Below are positions 39,282 to 48,724 of a stretch of DNA of 64,000 nt, one piece after another. Position 1 is the stretch's first letter. The number at the start of each line of letters is the position of its first letter. Source of the stretch: Rhodococcus sp. 06-235-1A (lineage in GTDB: Bacteria; Actinomycetota; Actinomycetes; Mycobacteriales; Mycobacteriaceae). A program made the position numbers and the translations under genes. Location: the NCBI RefSeq assembly GCF_002258785.1, contig NZ_NOYI01000027.1:496001-560000 (forward strand), written 5' to 3'. Below the pieces are notes generated by a model, which saw only the letters and a program-made list of their open reading frames with translations, was not told where the DNA came from and searched no databases.

Positions 39282-40289
39282 ATGTCTTCGGCTGTTCCAC
39301 TGAATCTTGGTATTGCACAGTCCGCCGGTACGGGTAAGTCCTCGTATGCAGGGGGTAAGCGAGTGCTGCTCGCGGAACCGCGAGGCTACTGCGCCGGTGT
39401 CGATCGTGCGGTCGAGACCGTCGAGAAAGCGCTGGAGCAGCACGGTGCGCCGGTGTACGTGCGCAAAGAGATCGTGCACAACCGGCACGTGGTCGAGACC
39501 TTGTCCGACCGTGGCGCGGTGTTCGTGGAGGAGACCGACGAGGTGCCCGAGGGTTCGCTGCTCGTGTTCTCGGCCCACGGTGTCTCACCGGCCGTGCATA
39601 CCTCCGCCGCCGAGCGAAACCTGCGCACCATCGACGCCACCTGCCCACTGGTGACCAAGGTGCATCAGGAAGCCAAGCGGTTCGCTCGGGACGACTACGA
39701 CATTCTCCTCATCGGCCACGAGGGCCACGAGGAGGTCGAGGGCACGGCCGGCGAGGCACCCGAGCACATTCAACTGGTCGACGGCCCCGATTCGGTCGAC
39801 AACGTCACAGTCCGCGACGAGAACAAGGTCATCTGGTTGTCGCAGACCACCCTGAGCGTCGACGAGACCATGTTGACCGTTGCCAAACTGCGCGAGCGAT
39901 TCCCGACGCTGCAGGACCCGCCCAGCGACGACATCTGCTACGCGACGCAGAACCGTCAGGTCGCGGTGAAGGCGATGGCACCGGAATGCGATCTGGTCAT
40001 CGTCGTCGGCTCCAAGAACTCCTCGAACTCGGTGCGGTTGGTCGAGGTTGCGCTGGGCGCAGGTGCGCGGGCGAGCTACCTCGTCGACTACGCCAAGGAA
40101 ATCGACCTGGCCTGGCTCGACGGAGTCGAGACCATCGGCATCACCTCGGGTGCGTCCGTACCGGAGATCCTGGTGCAGGGCGTCATCGACCTGTTCGCCG
40201 AGCACGGTTACGCAGACGTACAGCCGGTCACCACCGCAAACGAGACCCTGGTGTTCTCGCTACCGCGCGAACTTCGCCCGGCCCGCTAG
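39282..40289 (+). CDS. ispH: 4-hydroxy-3-methylbut-2-enyl diphosphate reductase
   Basis: This 335-residue iron-sulfur enzyme makes IPP and DMAPP in the last step of the MEP isoprenoid pathway. The three cluster cysteines are Cys37 ([10 protein letters not shown]), Cys121 (DATCPLV) and Cys219 ([11 protein letters not shown]). Substrate-site signatures [16 protein letters not shown] and SSNSVRL are intact. The start is at [10 protein letters not shown], where GGGAGG is unusually close (1 base), so initiation could be inefficient or start slightly downstream. It is divergent from the xseAB operon, as in mycobacteria (lytB2). Confidence 0.95.
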   Translation: MSSAVPLNLGIAQSAGTGKSSYAGGKRVLLAEPRGYCAGVDRAVETVEKALEQHGAPVYVRKEIVHNRHVVETLSDRGAVFVEETDEVPEGSLLVFSAHGVSPAVHTSAAERNLRTIDATCPLVTKVHQEAKRFARDDYDILLIGHEGHEEVEGTAGEAPEHIQLVDGPDSVDNVTVRDENKVIWLSQTTLSVDETMLTVAKLRERFPTLQDPPSDDICYATQNRQVAVKAMAPECDLVIVVGSKNSSNSVRLVEVALGAGARASYLVDYAKEIDLAWLDGVETIGITSGASVPEILVQGVIDLFAEHGYADVQPVTTANETLVFSLPRELRPAR

Positions 40290-40343
40290 AACCCGAGAGT
40301 CCGCGGTGCTTCGCCACCACACCCGGCACGCCGGCGACTCGAA

Positions 40344-41417
40344 CTAGTCGCTGTGGCGGTCGCGGTACCGAACCTGCGGCACCGGATGCGGCGGAATGTC
40401 GTCTCGGTTGGACGTCGGCAAGGAATGACTGCCCTGGGAGTTGCTGTCCGGTTCCGTACCGGAAACACTGCTCCGAGGAACGACCGGCCGAGCCCCGGTA
40501 CCGAAGGGATCGGCAACTTCGCGCGGCGGCTGTATCCGGGTCGAGCGTTCGCGGCGAGGTTCCGTCGAATAGCGGGTGTCAGTAGAGGGACGCGCCTCGG
40601 GCGTCGGTGGGCGATATCGGGTCCGCTGGTTCTCGGGCGTCTGATAGTCGGGCTTGGAGTGCTCGCCGCGGGCGAAGTCGGTGGCGGCCGCTCGAGAGCG
40701 GGTCGGTGCGCTCGGGGTCGGGACGGACTGGCGGCGAGCACCGGTCTCGGGGGTAATTCCGGGACGTGAGCCGCGTGATTGCGAATCTGTACTCCTGCGG
40801 CCGACGTACGGCCCGGGCACGATGTCGGTGGCTTCGGCGTCCGATGGAGCGCTGCGGTCTGCATCTGCGGTCGGTCGGCGGGTGCGGGTGCGTTCGGGGC
40901 GGTCTTCCTGCGCTCGTCGCTGCGCCCTCGTCGGCTTCGCGTCACTGGGCTTCGGGCCGCGCCGAACTGCCGGGGCGTGCGTGTTCTGCCGTTTGAGGAA
41001 GATACGAACGACGCCGAGTCCGACGGCCACGAGGGTGCCGAGCAGCATCAAAGGAAATCGGTTGACCAGCGGAATCGCAACGTTGAGGATGATGTCCTTG
41101 AGGCTGGTTCCGGCGTTGTCGGTGAAGTATTGGTAGGACAGCGGTACGGCCACGAACAAGATCAGCGGTGCTTGCACCATCGCGGTGAACAGCCCCCGGT
41201 AGCGCACCAACACGACGGCGGCGATGCAGCCGAGGATGTAGAGGAACGCGAACGCGCCGGTCAGCTCGGTTCCACGAGCAGCATCGACGAGAAATCCGAG
41301 AAAAGTCAGTCCCGCGGCGATCGCGACGGCACCCCACGCAGGCACGCCGGGCAGAGTCGCGAGGATGGATCGGTGATCCAGCGGTACCCCGGATCGGGCA
41401 CGTTGGGAGGTAGACAC
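40344..41417 (-). CDS. DUF6542 membrane protein with long disordered tail
   Basis: This 357-residue protein has four membrane helices in the first 140 residues (AVAIAAGLTFLGFLVDAA, AFAFLYILGCIAAVVLV, a third at APLILFVAVPLSYQYF, MLLGTLVAVGLGVVRIFL). About 210 residues rich in Arg, Pro, Ser and Thr follow with no visible fold. The DUF6542 assignment is from layout and the Rv1111c-like position between ispH and ychF. The function is unknown. It follows rmuC by 20 bases on the same strand. Confidence 0.75.
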   Translation of the reverse strand: MSTSQRARSGVPLDHRSILATLPGVPAWGAVAIAAGLTFLGFLVDAARGTELTGAFAFLYILGCIAAVVLVRYRGLFTAMVQAPLILFVAVPLSYQYFTDNAGTSLKDIILNVAIPLVNRFPLMLLGTLVAVGLGVVRIFLKRQNTHAPAVRRGPKPSDAKPTRAQRRAQEDRPERTRTRRPTADADRSAPSDAEATDIVPGPYVGRRSTDSQSRGSRPGITPETGARRQSVPTPSAPTRSRAAATDFARGEHSKPDYQTPENQRTRYRPPTPEARPSTDTRYSTEPRRERSTRIQPPREVADPFGTGARPVVPRSSVSGTEPDSNSQGSHSLPTSNRDDIPPHPVPQVRYRDRHSD

Positions 41418-41437
41418 CCCTCGAGGTTAGCCGTAGT

Positions 41438-42604
41438 TCAGCCGACTGCATCGCTGACATGACCGAAGTCGTGCCGGTAGCGGGACGAATCGGACAGTTT
41501 GGGTCGCTCGTCCACCCGGGCGATGTCCACCGGCTCGGCGTCGAACAGCTCGAGCTCGTGCAGCTTTCTCGCCGTCACACTCACCCTGGTATCGACGGAC
41601 CCGACGGTGGAATTGAAGGACTCCACAGCCTTGCCGAGGTGGGCACCGAGCTTGTCCAGGTGCGTCGACACGACGCCGATCCGCGTGTACAGCTCGCGCC
41701 CCAACTGTTGGATACGAGCCGCGTCCTCGGCCAGTGACTCCTGCTTCCACGTGTAGGCCACGGTCCGCAACAGCGCGACCAGGGTGGTGGGGGTGGCCAG
41801 AATCACGTTCCGCCCGAAGGCGTACTCGAGCAGCCCGGTGTCCGACGTCAGTGCCGCGTCCAGGAAGGGGTCGCCGGGAACGAACAGCACGACGAATTCC
41901 GGGGTCGGTTCGAATGCCTCCCAATACGCCTTGTCGGCCAACTGGTCGATGTGGGTCCGCAGCTGCTTGGCGTGGCGGCGCAGGTTCTTCTCGCGTGCCC
42001 CGGAATCCTCGTCCTGTGCGGCATCGAGGTAGGCCGCGAACGGCACTTTGGCGTCGACGACGATCTGTCGACCGCCGGCCAGACGGACGATCATGTCCGG
42101 TCTGATGCCCTCCTTGCTGACCTGAGTGTCGAAATCGCAGTGCTTGACCATGCCTGCGAGTTCGACGACGCGCTCGAGCTGGACCTCTCCCCACCGGCCC
42201 CTGATCTGCGGCGCGCGCAGTGCCGTCACCAGCTGGGCGGTCTGCGTGGACAGATGCATCGACGCGCGGTGCATTCCGGTGACCTGCTCCGACAACCCCG
42301 CGTAGGCCCTGATTCGATTGTGCTCGACGTGCCGCACGTGCTCCGAGAGCGCGTCGACGGCGTCGTGCAACGGCTCGACCAGGTGCGAGACCTGCTGGCC
42401 GATCACGGTCGAATGTCGCCGCGCGGAATCCTCGTTGACCGCACTCAGTGACTGCCGAAGCATGCCCTCGTGCTCGCGCAGCGCGGCGAGCTGGGCTTCG
42501 GCTCGTACGGCACGATCGCCCATCCGAGACGCATGCAGCAGCCAGCCCACTACCGCTCCGATACCGAGGGCCACGAGCAGGCCGAACGCGGTGAGAATGT
42601 TCAT
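41438..42604 (-). CDS. rmuC: DNA recombination protein RmuC
   Basis: The protein is 388 residues from MNILTAFGLLVALG. An N-terminal membrane helix (residues 2-22) is followed by a coiled-coil stretch to about residue 110. The RmuC nuclease-like domain follows: RGRWGEVQLERVVELAGM, GIRPDMIVRLAGGR, and VVDAKVPFAAYLDA with FVVLFVPGDPFLDAAL. The family limits inversion and repeat-mediated rearrangement of DNA. It is divergent from sbcD, placing three DNA-end-processing genes together. Confidence 0.92.
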   Translation of the reverse strand: MNILTAFGLLVALGIGAVVGWLLHASRMGDRAVRAEAQLAALREHEGMLRQSLSAVNEDSARRHSTVIGQQVSHLVEPLHDAVDALSEHVRHVEHNRIRAYAGLSEQVTGMHRASMHLSTQTAQLVTALRAPQIRGRWGEVQLERVVELAGMVKHCDFDTQVSKEGIRPDMIVRLAGGRQIVVDAKVPFAAYLDAAQDEDSGAREKNLRRHAKQLRTHIDQLADKAYWEAFEPTPEFVVLFVPGDPFLDAALTSDTGLLEYAFGRNVILATPTTLVALLRTVAYTWKQESLAEDAARIQQLGRELYTRIGVVSTHLDKLGAHLGKAVESFNSTVGSVDTRVSVTARKLHELELFDAEPVDIARVDERPKLSDSSRYRHDFGHVSDAVG

Positions 42605-42717
42605 GGAAGCAGATGATGCAGGAGGGTACCGACAGACTTCGGTGCGCACATGCTCACCACCCGACTGGCCGACGCGCCTCGGGGAGTTTGTCGGTGGTTC
42701 CCGATAGCGTCGAACTC

Positions 42718-43902
42718 ATGAGAATCCTGCACACCTCGGACTGGCACATAGGACGCACCTTTCACGGTGTCGACCTGTTGGCAGATCAGGGCGCTGTGCT
42801 GGGGTCCATCGCGGAACTGGTTGCGGCACAATCGATCGATGTGGTGGTGGTACCGGGCGACATCTACGATCGCGCCGTTCCGAGCGCGGATGCCGTCGTG
42901 GTGTGCAACCGCGGTCTCGAGGCAATTCGAGCAGCCGGCGCGGTCATCGTCGCGACGTCGGGCAACCACGATTCACCTGCGCGCCTCGGAGCCGGTGCCG
43001 CGTTCGCCTCGGCCGGCGGCCTGCACCTGATGACTCGGGTGGGCGATGTCGCCACACCGGTCGTCATCGACGACGAGCACGGCGGTGTCGCGTTCTACGG
43101 CATCCCGTATCTCGAGCCCGAGACCACCCGACTCGAACTTGATGTTCCCGCCGCGCGCACCCACGCCGAGGTACTCGGAGCGGCAATGGATCGCGTCCGC
43201 GGCGATCTCGCTGCGAGAACCGATGCGGGGCAACACGTTCGCTCGGTCGTCCTTGCGCACGCATTCATCGTCGGCGGTGAGGCGACCGGTTCGGAGCGGT
43301 CCATTTCCTCCGGTGGCATCGAAACCGCGCCGGCGTCGGCGTTCGACGGCGTCGACTACGTTGCGCTCGGCCATCTGCATTCTCCGCAGGTTCTCACCGA
43401 CCGAGTGCGGTACTCCGGTTCGCCGTTGCCGTATTCGTTCGGTGAACGATCGCACCGCAAAGCCGTCTGGATTCTCGACCTCGATGCCGATGGTCTCGGC
43501 ACCGTCGAACGAGTGGACCTGCCGGTGGTGCGCGGGCTCGCCCGCATCGAAGGAACGGTCGAGGAGTTGCTCTCGGACGCAGCGTATTCCGAGTTCGAGA
43601 ACCACTACGTCTCCGCGGTTCTCACCGACGAGGTGCGTCCGGTCGACGCAATGCGCTTGTTGCAGCAGCGTTTTCAGCATGCGATACATCTCGAGTGGCG
43701 TCGCCCCGAGGGCTCCGGCGAGCTTCGTTACCGCGATCGCGTCCGCGGTCGCAGTGATCTCGCCATTGCCACCTCGTTCCTGACGGACATGCGTAGCGCG
43801 CCCACCGCCGCGGAGTCCGCACTGCTGGCCCGCGCGTTGGCGTTCGTGCAGCGCGAGGACGAGGTCACCGACGGCTCTGCTGCAGACCGAGGTGCTGCGT
43901 GA
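42718..43902 (+). CDS. sbcD: Exonuclease subunit SbcD
   Basis: The protein is 394 residues from MRILHTSDWHIGRTF. This calcineurin-like nuclease has all phosphoesterase motifs: DWHIG, VPGDIYDRAVPS, TSGNHDSPARL, LAHAFIVGG and LGHLHSPQ. With SbcC it cleaves hairpins and processes DNA ends. Its stop overlaps the sbcC GTG start by 4 bases. Confidence 0.95.
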   Translation: MRILHTSDWHIGRTFHGVDLLADQGAVLGSIAELVAAQSIDVVVVPGDIYDRAVPSADAVVVCNRGLEAIRAAGAVIVATSGNHDSPARLGAGAAFASAGGLHLMTRVGDVATPVVIDDEHGGVAFYGIPYLEPETTRLELDVPAARTHAEVLGAAMDRVRGDLAARTDAGQHVRSVVLAHAFIVGGEATGSERSISSGGIETAPASAFDGVDYVALGHLHSPQVLTDRVRYSGSPLPYSFGERSHRKAVWILDLDADGLGTVERVDLPVVRGLARIEGTVEELLSDAAYSEFENHYVSAVLTDEVRPVDAMRLLQQRFQHAIHLEWRRPEGSGELRYRDRVRGRSDLAIATSFLTDMRSAPTAAESALLARALAFVQREDEVTDGSAADRGAA

Positions 43903-46900
43903 GGTTGCATTCGCTCGAGATCACCGCTTTCGGACCCTTCGCGGGTACCGAGGCGGTCGACTTCGATGCTCTCGGAGCCGATGGGCTTTTCTTGCTGCAC
44001 GGGCACACGGGGGCAGGCAAGACAACGGTTCTCGACGCCGTGGCGTTTGCCCTGTACGGAACCGTGCCCGGAGCACGTCGCGAAGGCAAGCGATTGCTGT
44101 CCGACCACGCAGTCGCCGGGGCGGTTCCGCAGGTGACCCTGGAGGCCACCCTCGGCGGTCGACGCATCCGCATCGTGCGCAGTCCGGAGTTCTTACGGCC
44201 CAAGCTCAGAAGCAGCGGTACCACCAAGCAACACGCCAAGGCCAGTCTCACCTGGATGGACGGTCGTGGGCAGAATCTCACGCGACTGACCGAGATCGGT
44301 GATGCCGTCAACGCGCTCCTCGGAATGAGCGCCGACCAGTTCTTCCAGGTGGTGTTGTTGCCGCAGGGCGAGTTCGCACGCTTCCTGCGAGCCGACAGCG
44401 ACGAGCGCGGGAATCTGCTCGAAAGGCTCTTCGACACAGGACGATTCGGCGATGTCGAGGAGTGGTTCGCCCAGCGCCGTCGGGAATTGGCCGCGGAGCT
44501 GGCCGATGCCCATCACGCCATCGACATCATGCTCGGCCGCGTGTCGCAGGCATCGGGAGTGCCCGAGCCCGTGAGTACCGAAGCGGAAGCATCGGACCCG
44601 CTCGAGTGGGCGGCCGACGTTCTTCGGGACGCCCGTCAGAACCGAACTCTCGCGCAAGGGCGAGCGGTGCTGGTCGACGCGGCCGCTCGGCGTGCATCGG
44701 ACGCGTTGGCGGAGGCCACGACCGTGCTCGAGCTGCAGCGTCGACGAGATCTCGCCGAGGAGCAACTCGCGCAGCATCGGGAAGGGGAGCCGGCGCGGGT
44801 AGCGCGCAGAACCGAGCTTGCAGACTCGGCGGCAGCGGGCCCCATCGCCGCCGCCGCTGCCGACCTTCGCCTGGCTCGCGCGGCGGCCGACGCGGCGACC
44901 ACCGCGCTGACGGCAGCAGAGCGCGGGCTACCGACTTCCCCGGAGGGGCAGCGGTTTCACGATGCGTTGCACTGGCCGCCCGCACCGGGCGATCCCGCGG
45001 ACGAGCGCACCGTTGTTGCGCAGTTCGTGCGCGACTGGACCACCGACGTCGCGCGTATGCAGTCGTTGCTCGGGGTCGTGCGGGAGGCAGATCGGCTCGA
45101 CGGCACGCTGGTCGACCACCGAACGCAGCGACGCAGCATCGCAGTACAGATCGAGGGCACCATGCAGAAGCAGGCCACGATGCCCGACAGGATCGCAGCC
45201 GCCGAATCCCGGGTGACCCGAGCAGAGGCAGCAACGGCAGAGTTGCCGGGTCTCGACGAGCGCTGCGAACGGGCCCGCGCCGCGGCCGAGTCAGCAGTCG
45301 AATTGGTACGCAAGCGCTCCGCTCTCCTCGAAGCCGAACGCGCCCGTGACACGGCCGGTGCCGCGCACAACACGGCCTGGGAACATCTGCTCGATCTGCG
45401 CGAGCGCCGTATCGACGGAATGGCAGCAGAGCTGGCGGCCCGTCTGACAGCGGGCGAGCCGTGCGAGGTGTGCGGATCCGCCGCGCATCCACACCCCGCT
45501 GCCGCATCGACCTCGACAGTGACCAAGGCACAGGAAGACAAGGCCGCCGCCGCGGAACGTAAGGCGGCTGCTGCCCTCGACCGGGCGGTCGGGGCAGTCG
45601 CGGAGGCCAGACTCGCGGTGGACCTGCTCCACGACCGCACCGGGGGAGCGTCGCCAGCGGAGTTGACGCTGGCCCTCGATACCGCAACGAGCGCAGTGCA
45701 GGATGCCCGTGCGAGCGCCGCGGACCTCGATCCGGCGAGGGTGGAACTGAGCCGTCTACGCCGCGAATCGGACGAACTGACGGTCGCGCTCAACACCCTG
45801 GTCGCGTCGCGAGCAGCCCTGGACGAGCGGATATCGGCCACCGAGGAGTCGCTGGCGCAGATGCGTGCATCGGTGTCCGAGGAGGTGGGAGACGGCCCGT
45901 CGCCGGCCGACCGAGTACGGGATCGCGAAGCCTTGATCGACGGTGCCCGCCGAATCCAGGAGGCGCGGATCGGCTGGCTCGACGCGACCGCACGGGCCGA
46001 CGCGCTGCGAGCCGAACTCGATCGACGAGTGACAGCATCGAATTTCGATACCGCCGAGGCGGCAGCCGTGGCCGTTCTGACCACCGATCGCGTCGAGCAC
46101 ATCGAGGCCGAGCTCCGTGCCGCCGAGGAGCGCCGGGCGCACGCCGAACACGTATTGCGCGAGCCTGCCATCGTCGCCGTCGCCGAGCAGCCGCCGGTGG
46201 ATCTGGATCCGCTGCGACGCGCCTGTGCCGAAGTCGAGGGCAAGGTCCGGCACGCCGCCGCGGAGGTCGCCGAGAATCGACGGCGCGCAGACGATCTGGA
46301 GCGGTTGATCGCCGAACTGTCGACGGCGGCCGAGGCCATCGCGCCGCAACGCGCGGAATTCGACGAGCTCGCCAACCTGGCCGACGTGGTGGCCGGGCGA
46401 GGTCAGAATGCCCGGAAGATGTCGCTGCGATCGTATGTGCTCGCGTCCCGGCTCGAGGATGTCGCCGAGTCGGCCTCGGCGCGGTTGCGCCGAATGTCCT
46501 CGGGCCGATACGAATTCGTTCACTCCGACGAGGCTGGTGCCCGCGGCAAGCGTGGCGGGCTCGGCCTCGACATCCGAGACGACTACACCGGCGTCGTCCG
46601 CTCGGCGAAGACCCTCTCGGGCGGAGAGGCGTTTCTCGCCTCGCTCGCACTCGCACTCGGGCTCGCCGATGTCGTGGCCGCCGAATCCGGTGGAGTCGTC
46701 CTGGACACCATGTTCATCGACGAGGGGTTCGGCACGCTCGATGCCGACACCCTCGAACAGGTGATGGCCGTCCTCGACGAACTACGTGCGGGCGGACGCG
46801 TCGTCGGCGTCGTCAGCCACGTCGACGAGATGCGGCAACGCATTCCCAGCCGCCTCTACGTCAAGCGGGAGCGCACCGGATCGACGCTTCAGGTCGTCGC

Positions 46901-46907
46901 GTCCTGA
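43899..46907 (+). CDS. sbcC: Exonuclease subunit SbcC (SMC-like ATPase)
   Basis: The protein has 1002 residues. The N-terminal ATPase half has LEITAFGPFAG and Walker A GHTGAGKTTVLDA near residue 37. Long Ala/Glu/Arg-rich coiled coils flank the zinc hook CEVC (Cys522, Cys525) at the apex. The C-terminal half has the signature LSGGEAFLASLALALGLAD and Walker B VLDTMFIDEGFGTLD. It forms the Rad50-like ATPase of the SbcCD nuclease that opens DNA hairpins. Its end overlaps the convergent AI-2E gene by 19 bases. Confidence 0.95.
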   Translation: MRLHSLEITAFGPFAGTEAVDFDALGADGLFLLHGHTGAGKTTVLDAVAFALYGTVPGARREGKRLLSDHAVAGAVPQVTLEATLGGRRIRIVRSPEFLRPKLRSSGTTKQHAKASLTWMDGRGQNLTRLTEIGDAVNALLGMSADQFFQVVLLPQGEFARFLRADSDERGNLLERLFDTGRFGDVEEWFAQRRRELAAELADAHHAIDIMLGRVSQASGVPEPVSTEAEASDPLEWAADVLRDARQNRTLAQGRAVLVDAAARRASDALAEATTVLELQRRRDLAEEQLAQHREGEPARVARRTELADSAAAGPIAAAAADLRLARAAADAATTALTAAERGLPTSPEGQRFHDALHWPPAPGDPADERTVVAQFVRDWTTDVARMQSLLGVVREADRLDGTLVDHRTQRRSIAVQIEGTMQKQATMPDRIAAAESRVTRAEAATAELPGLDERCERARAAAESAVELVRKRSALLEAERARDTAGAAHNTAWEHLLDLRERRIDGMAAELAARLTAGEPCEVCGSAAHPHPAAASTSTVTKAQEDKAAAAERKAAAALDRAVGAVAEARLAVDLLHDRTGGASPAELTLALDTATSAVQDARASAADLDPARVELSRLRRESDELTVALNTLVASRAALDERISATEESLAQMRASVSEEVGDGPSPADRVRDREALIDGARRIQEARIGWLDATARADALRAELDRRVTASNFDTAEAAAVAVLTTDRVEHIEAELRAAEERRAHAEHVLREPAIVAVAEQPPVDLDPLRRACAEVEGKVRHAAAEVAENRRRADDLERLIAELSTAAEAIAPQRAEFDELANLADVVAGRGQNARKMSLRSYVLASRLEDVAESASARLRRMSSGRYEFVHSDEAGARGKRGGLGLDIRDDYTGVVRSAKTLSGGEAFLASLALALGLADVVAAESGGVVLDTMFIDEGFGTLDADTLEQVMAVLDELRAGGRVVGVVSHVDEMRQRIPSRLYVKRERTGSTLQVVAS

Positions 46908-48130
46908 CCTGACGCAGGTTTGTCGGACTTCGTCTCGTCCTCGTCGTCCAGACCGGCCTGCTCCTCGGTCAGCCCATCGGGCGGTGGGATTTCGTCTTCG
47001 AGTTCGTCCTGGTCCGGTTCGTTCGAGCGCGCGTCGATCTGCTCGGACAGGTACCGGATCAGCACCGCGGCAACCGCAGCAGCCGGGACGGCGAGAAACG
47101 CACCGATGATGCCGAACAACGAGCTGCCACCCGCCACGGCCAGCAGCACGATCGCCGGATGCAGGTTCATGCTGCGACTCTGCAGAATCGGCTGCAGCAC
47201 ATTGCCTTCCAGCTGCTGCACCGCGACGATGATGGCGAGCACGATCAGCGCCGTCGTGAGCCCGTTCGCCACCAGTGCCACGAGGACTGCGAGCGCACCG
47301 GCGACGAACGCGCCGACGATCGGAATGAAGCCACCGAGGAACGTCAGTGTCGCGAGCACCAGCGCCAGCGGAACGCCGAGAATGATGAGTCCGAGTCCGA
47401 TGAAGAAGGCGTCGATGAAGCTCACGATGGCTTGAGTTCTGATGAATCCGCCGAGCGTCGCCCACATCCGTGAGAGCACCTCGCCCAGATGGCGTCCGGC
47501 GCGGCCACCGGAGAACCCGTGCAGCCACGGTAGGAACTTGGGGCCGTCCTTGACGAAGAAGAACGACAGAACCAACACCAGCGCCAGAGTGACCAGCAGC
47601 GAGCCGGCCGCGGATACGCCGGTGAATACGCCGGTGGCGATGACCTCCCCGCTGTCCTGCAGGCGCGACACGATCGCCGACACCGCCGAGTCGATCTGGT
47701 CGTCGCCGATGTTCAGGGGCGGGCCCTTCAACCAGTCCTGAACCTGCGCGATCCCGCCCGACGCCTGGTCGACCAATTCGGGAGCCTGCTCGGCCACCGA
47801 GGGAATGATCAGGGTGATGACTCCGCCGATGACGACGAAGAACACCACGAGCGAGACCGAGGCGGCCAGCGCGGGTGGGAATCCCAGCCTCATCATCAAC
47901 TTGGCCGGCGGCCACAACACCGTCGCGACGATCACCGCGAGCAGCACCGGCAACAGGATCACCCACAGATGACCTATGAGCCAGCCCAACACCCATGCCC
48001 CGGCGGATATCGAAATCAGGATGAGCGACCACTTGGCCAACCACAGGCCGCCGACTCCGATGAGGTCTCCGCGATCCTTCCCGGACTTGGCTGATGCCCT
48101 GGGTTTTCCTGGCACTGCCGATTCGGTCAC
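46889..48130 (-). CDS. AI-2E family transporter
   Basis: The protein is 413 residues from GTG 48130 (VTESAVPGKPRASAK), chosen because GAGGAAG is 6 bases upstream. Seven or eight membrane helices follow a basic N-terminus. The family signature is present near residues 270-350 (FIPIVGAFVAGALAVLVAL, QQLEGNVLQPILQSRSMNLH split by a proline loop). The last 60 residues are acidic and disordered. Members export autoinducer-2, indole or act as Na+/H+ antiporters, so the substrate is open. The last 19 bases overlap sbcC on the other strand. Confidence 0.9.
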   Translation of the reverse strand: MTESAVPGKPRASAKSGKDRGDLIGVGGLWLAKWSLILISISAGAWVLGWLIGHLWVILLPVLLAVIVATVLWPPAKLMMRLGFPPALAASVSLVVFFVVIGGVITLIIPSVAEQAPELVDQASGGIAQVQDWLKGPPLNIGDDQIDSAVSAIVSRLQDSGEVIATGVFTGVSAAGSLLVTLALVLVLSFFFVKDGPKFLPWLHGFSGGRAGRHLGEVLSRMWATLGGFIRTQAIVSFIDAFFIGLGLIILGVPLALVLATLTFLGGFIPIVGAFVAGALAVLVALVANGLTTALIVLAIIVAVQQLEGNVLQPILQSRSMNLHPAIVLLAVAGGSSLFGIIGAFLAVPAAAVAAVLIRYLSEQIDARSNEPDQDELEDEIPPPDGLTEEQAGLDDEDETKSDKPASGQDATT

Positions 48131-48226
48131 GGTGGCTTCCTCACATTCGGCGGATGGCGGATCGTGAAGAACCATAACGCCCGGTGTCGGTCGGCTGTGT
48201 GTCACCGCCACCCGGCGCGATACCGG

Positions 48227-48724
48227 TCAGGCCGCCTCGTGTGTCAGCAACCACTCCTTGACGGGCAAACCCCAGCGGAATCCGCCGAGCGCGCCGCCGA
48301 TGCGGACCACCCGATGACACGGTACGAACAGCGCGGCGGCATTGCGCGCACAGGCGGAGGCTGCACCGCGGATGGCCGCGGGTCGGCCCGAGAGTTCCGC
48401 GAATCGGGAGTAGGTCACCGGAGCGCCGGGTTCGACGGTGCGCAGTACATCCCAGGCGTGCATCAGGAATTCACCGGACCGTTGCGCGACGGGCACATCG
48501 TCGATCCGATCGAGTTCGCCGCGGTGGTACGCGTCTACGGCAGCGGTGACGGCGCCGAGATCGGCGGCACTGCGAACGGTATCGGGCCGCAGCGTCGGGT
48601 GGATCAGCATCCGTAGATCCTCGACGTCCGCTGTCCAACCCGAGGCAAGGACGCGCTGATCGGCGTCGACGATGGTGGTGAAAGGGCCGATCGGGGTGTC
48701 GCGGGTGGCGGCAGTGGCAGTCAT
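48227..48724 (-). CDS. ogt: Methylated-DNA-protein-cysteine methyltransferase
   Basis: The protein is 165 residues from MTATAATRDTPIGPF. It removes methyl groups from O6-methylguanine by transfer to its own cysteine in PCHRVVRIGGALGGFRWG near residue 135. The preceding helix-turn-helix (TYSRFAELSGRPAAIRGAA) includes the arginine finger. The start overlaps the stop of the Ada/AlkA gene by 4 bases, so both direct-reversal and glycosylase repair are produced together. Confidence 0.93.
   Translation of the reverse strand: MTATAATRDTPIGPFTTIVDADQRVLASGWTADVEDLRMLIHPTLRPDTVRSAADLGAVTAAVDAYHRGELDRIDDVPVAQRSGEFLMHAWDVLRTVEPGAPVTYSRFAELSGRPAAIRGAASACARNAAALFVPCHRVVRIGGALGGFRWGLPVKEWLLTHEAA

Noticed and set aside
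43899-46907. Antisense frames of 280-470 codons over sbcC
   Set aside because: They are low-complexity Ser/Ala/Arg translations opposite a complete SbcC with a zinc hook and ATPase motifs.
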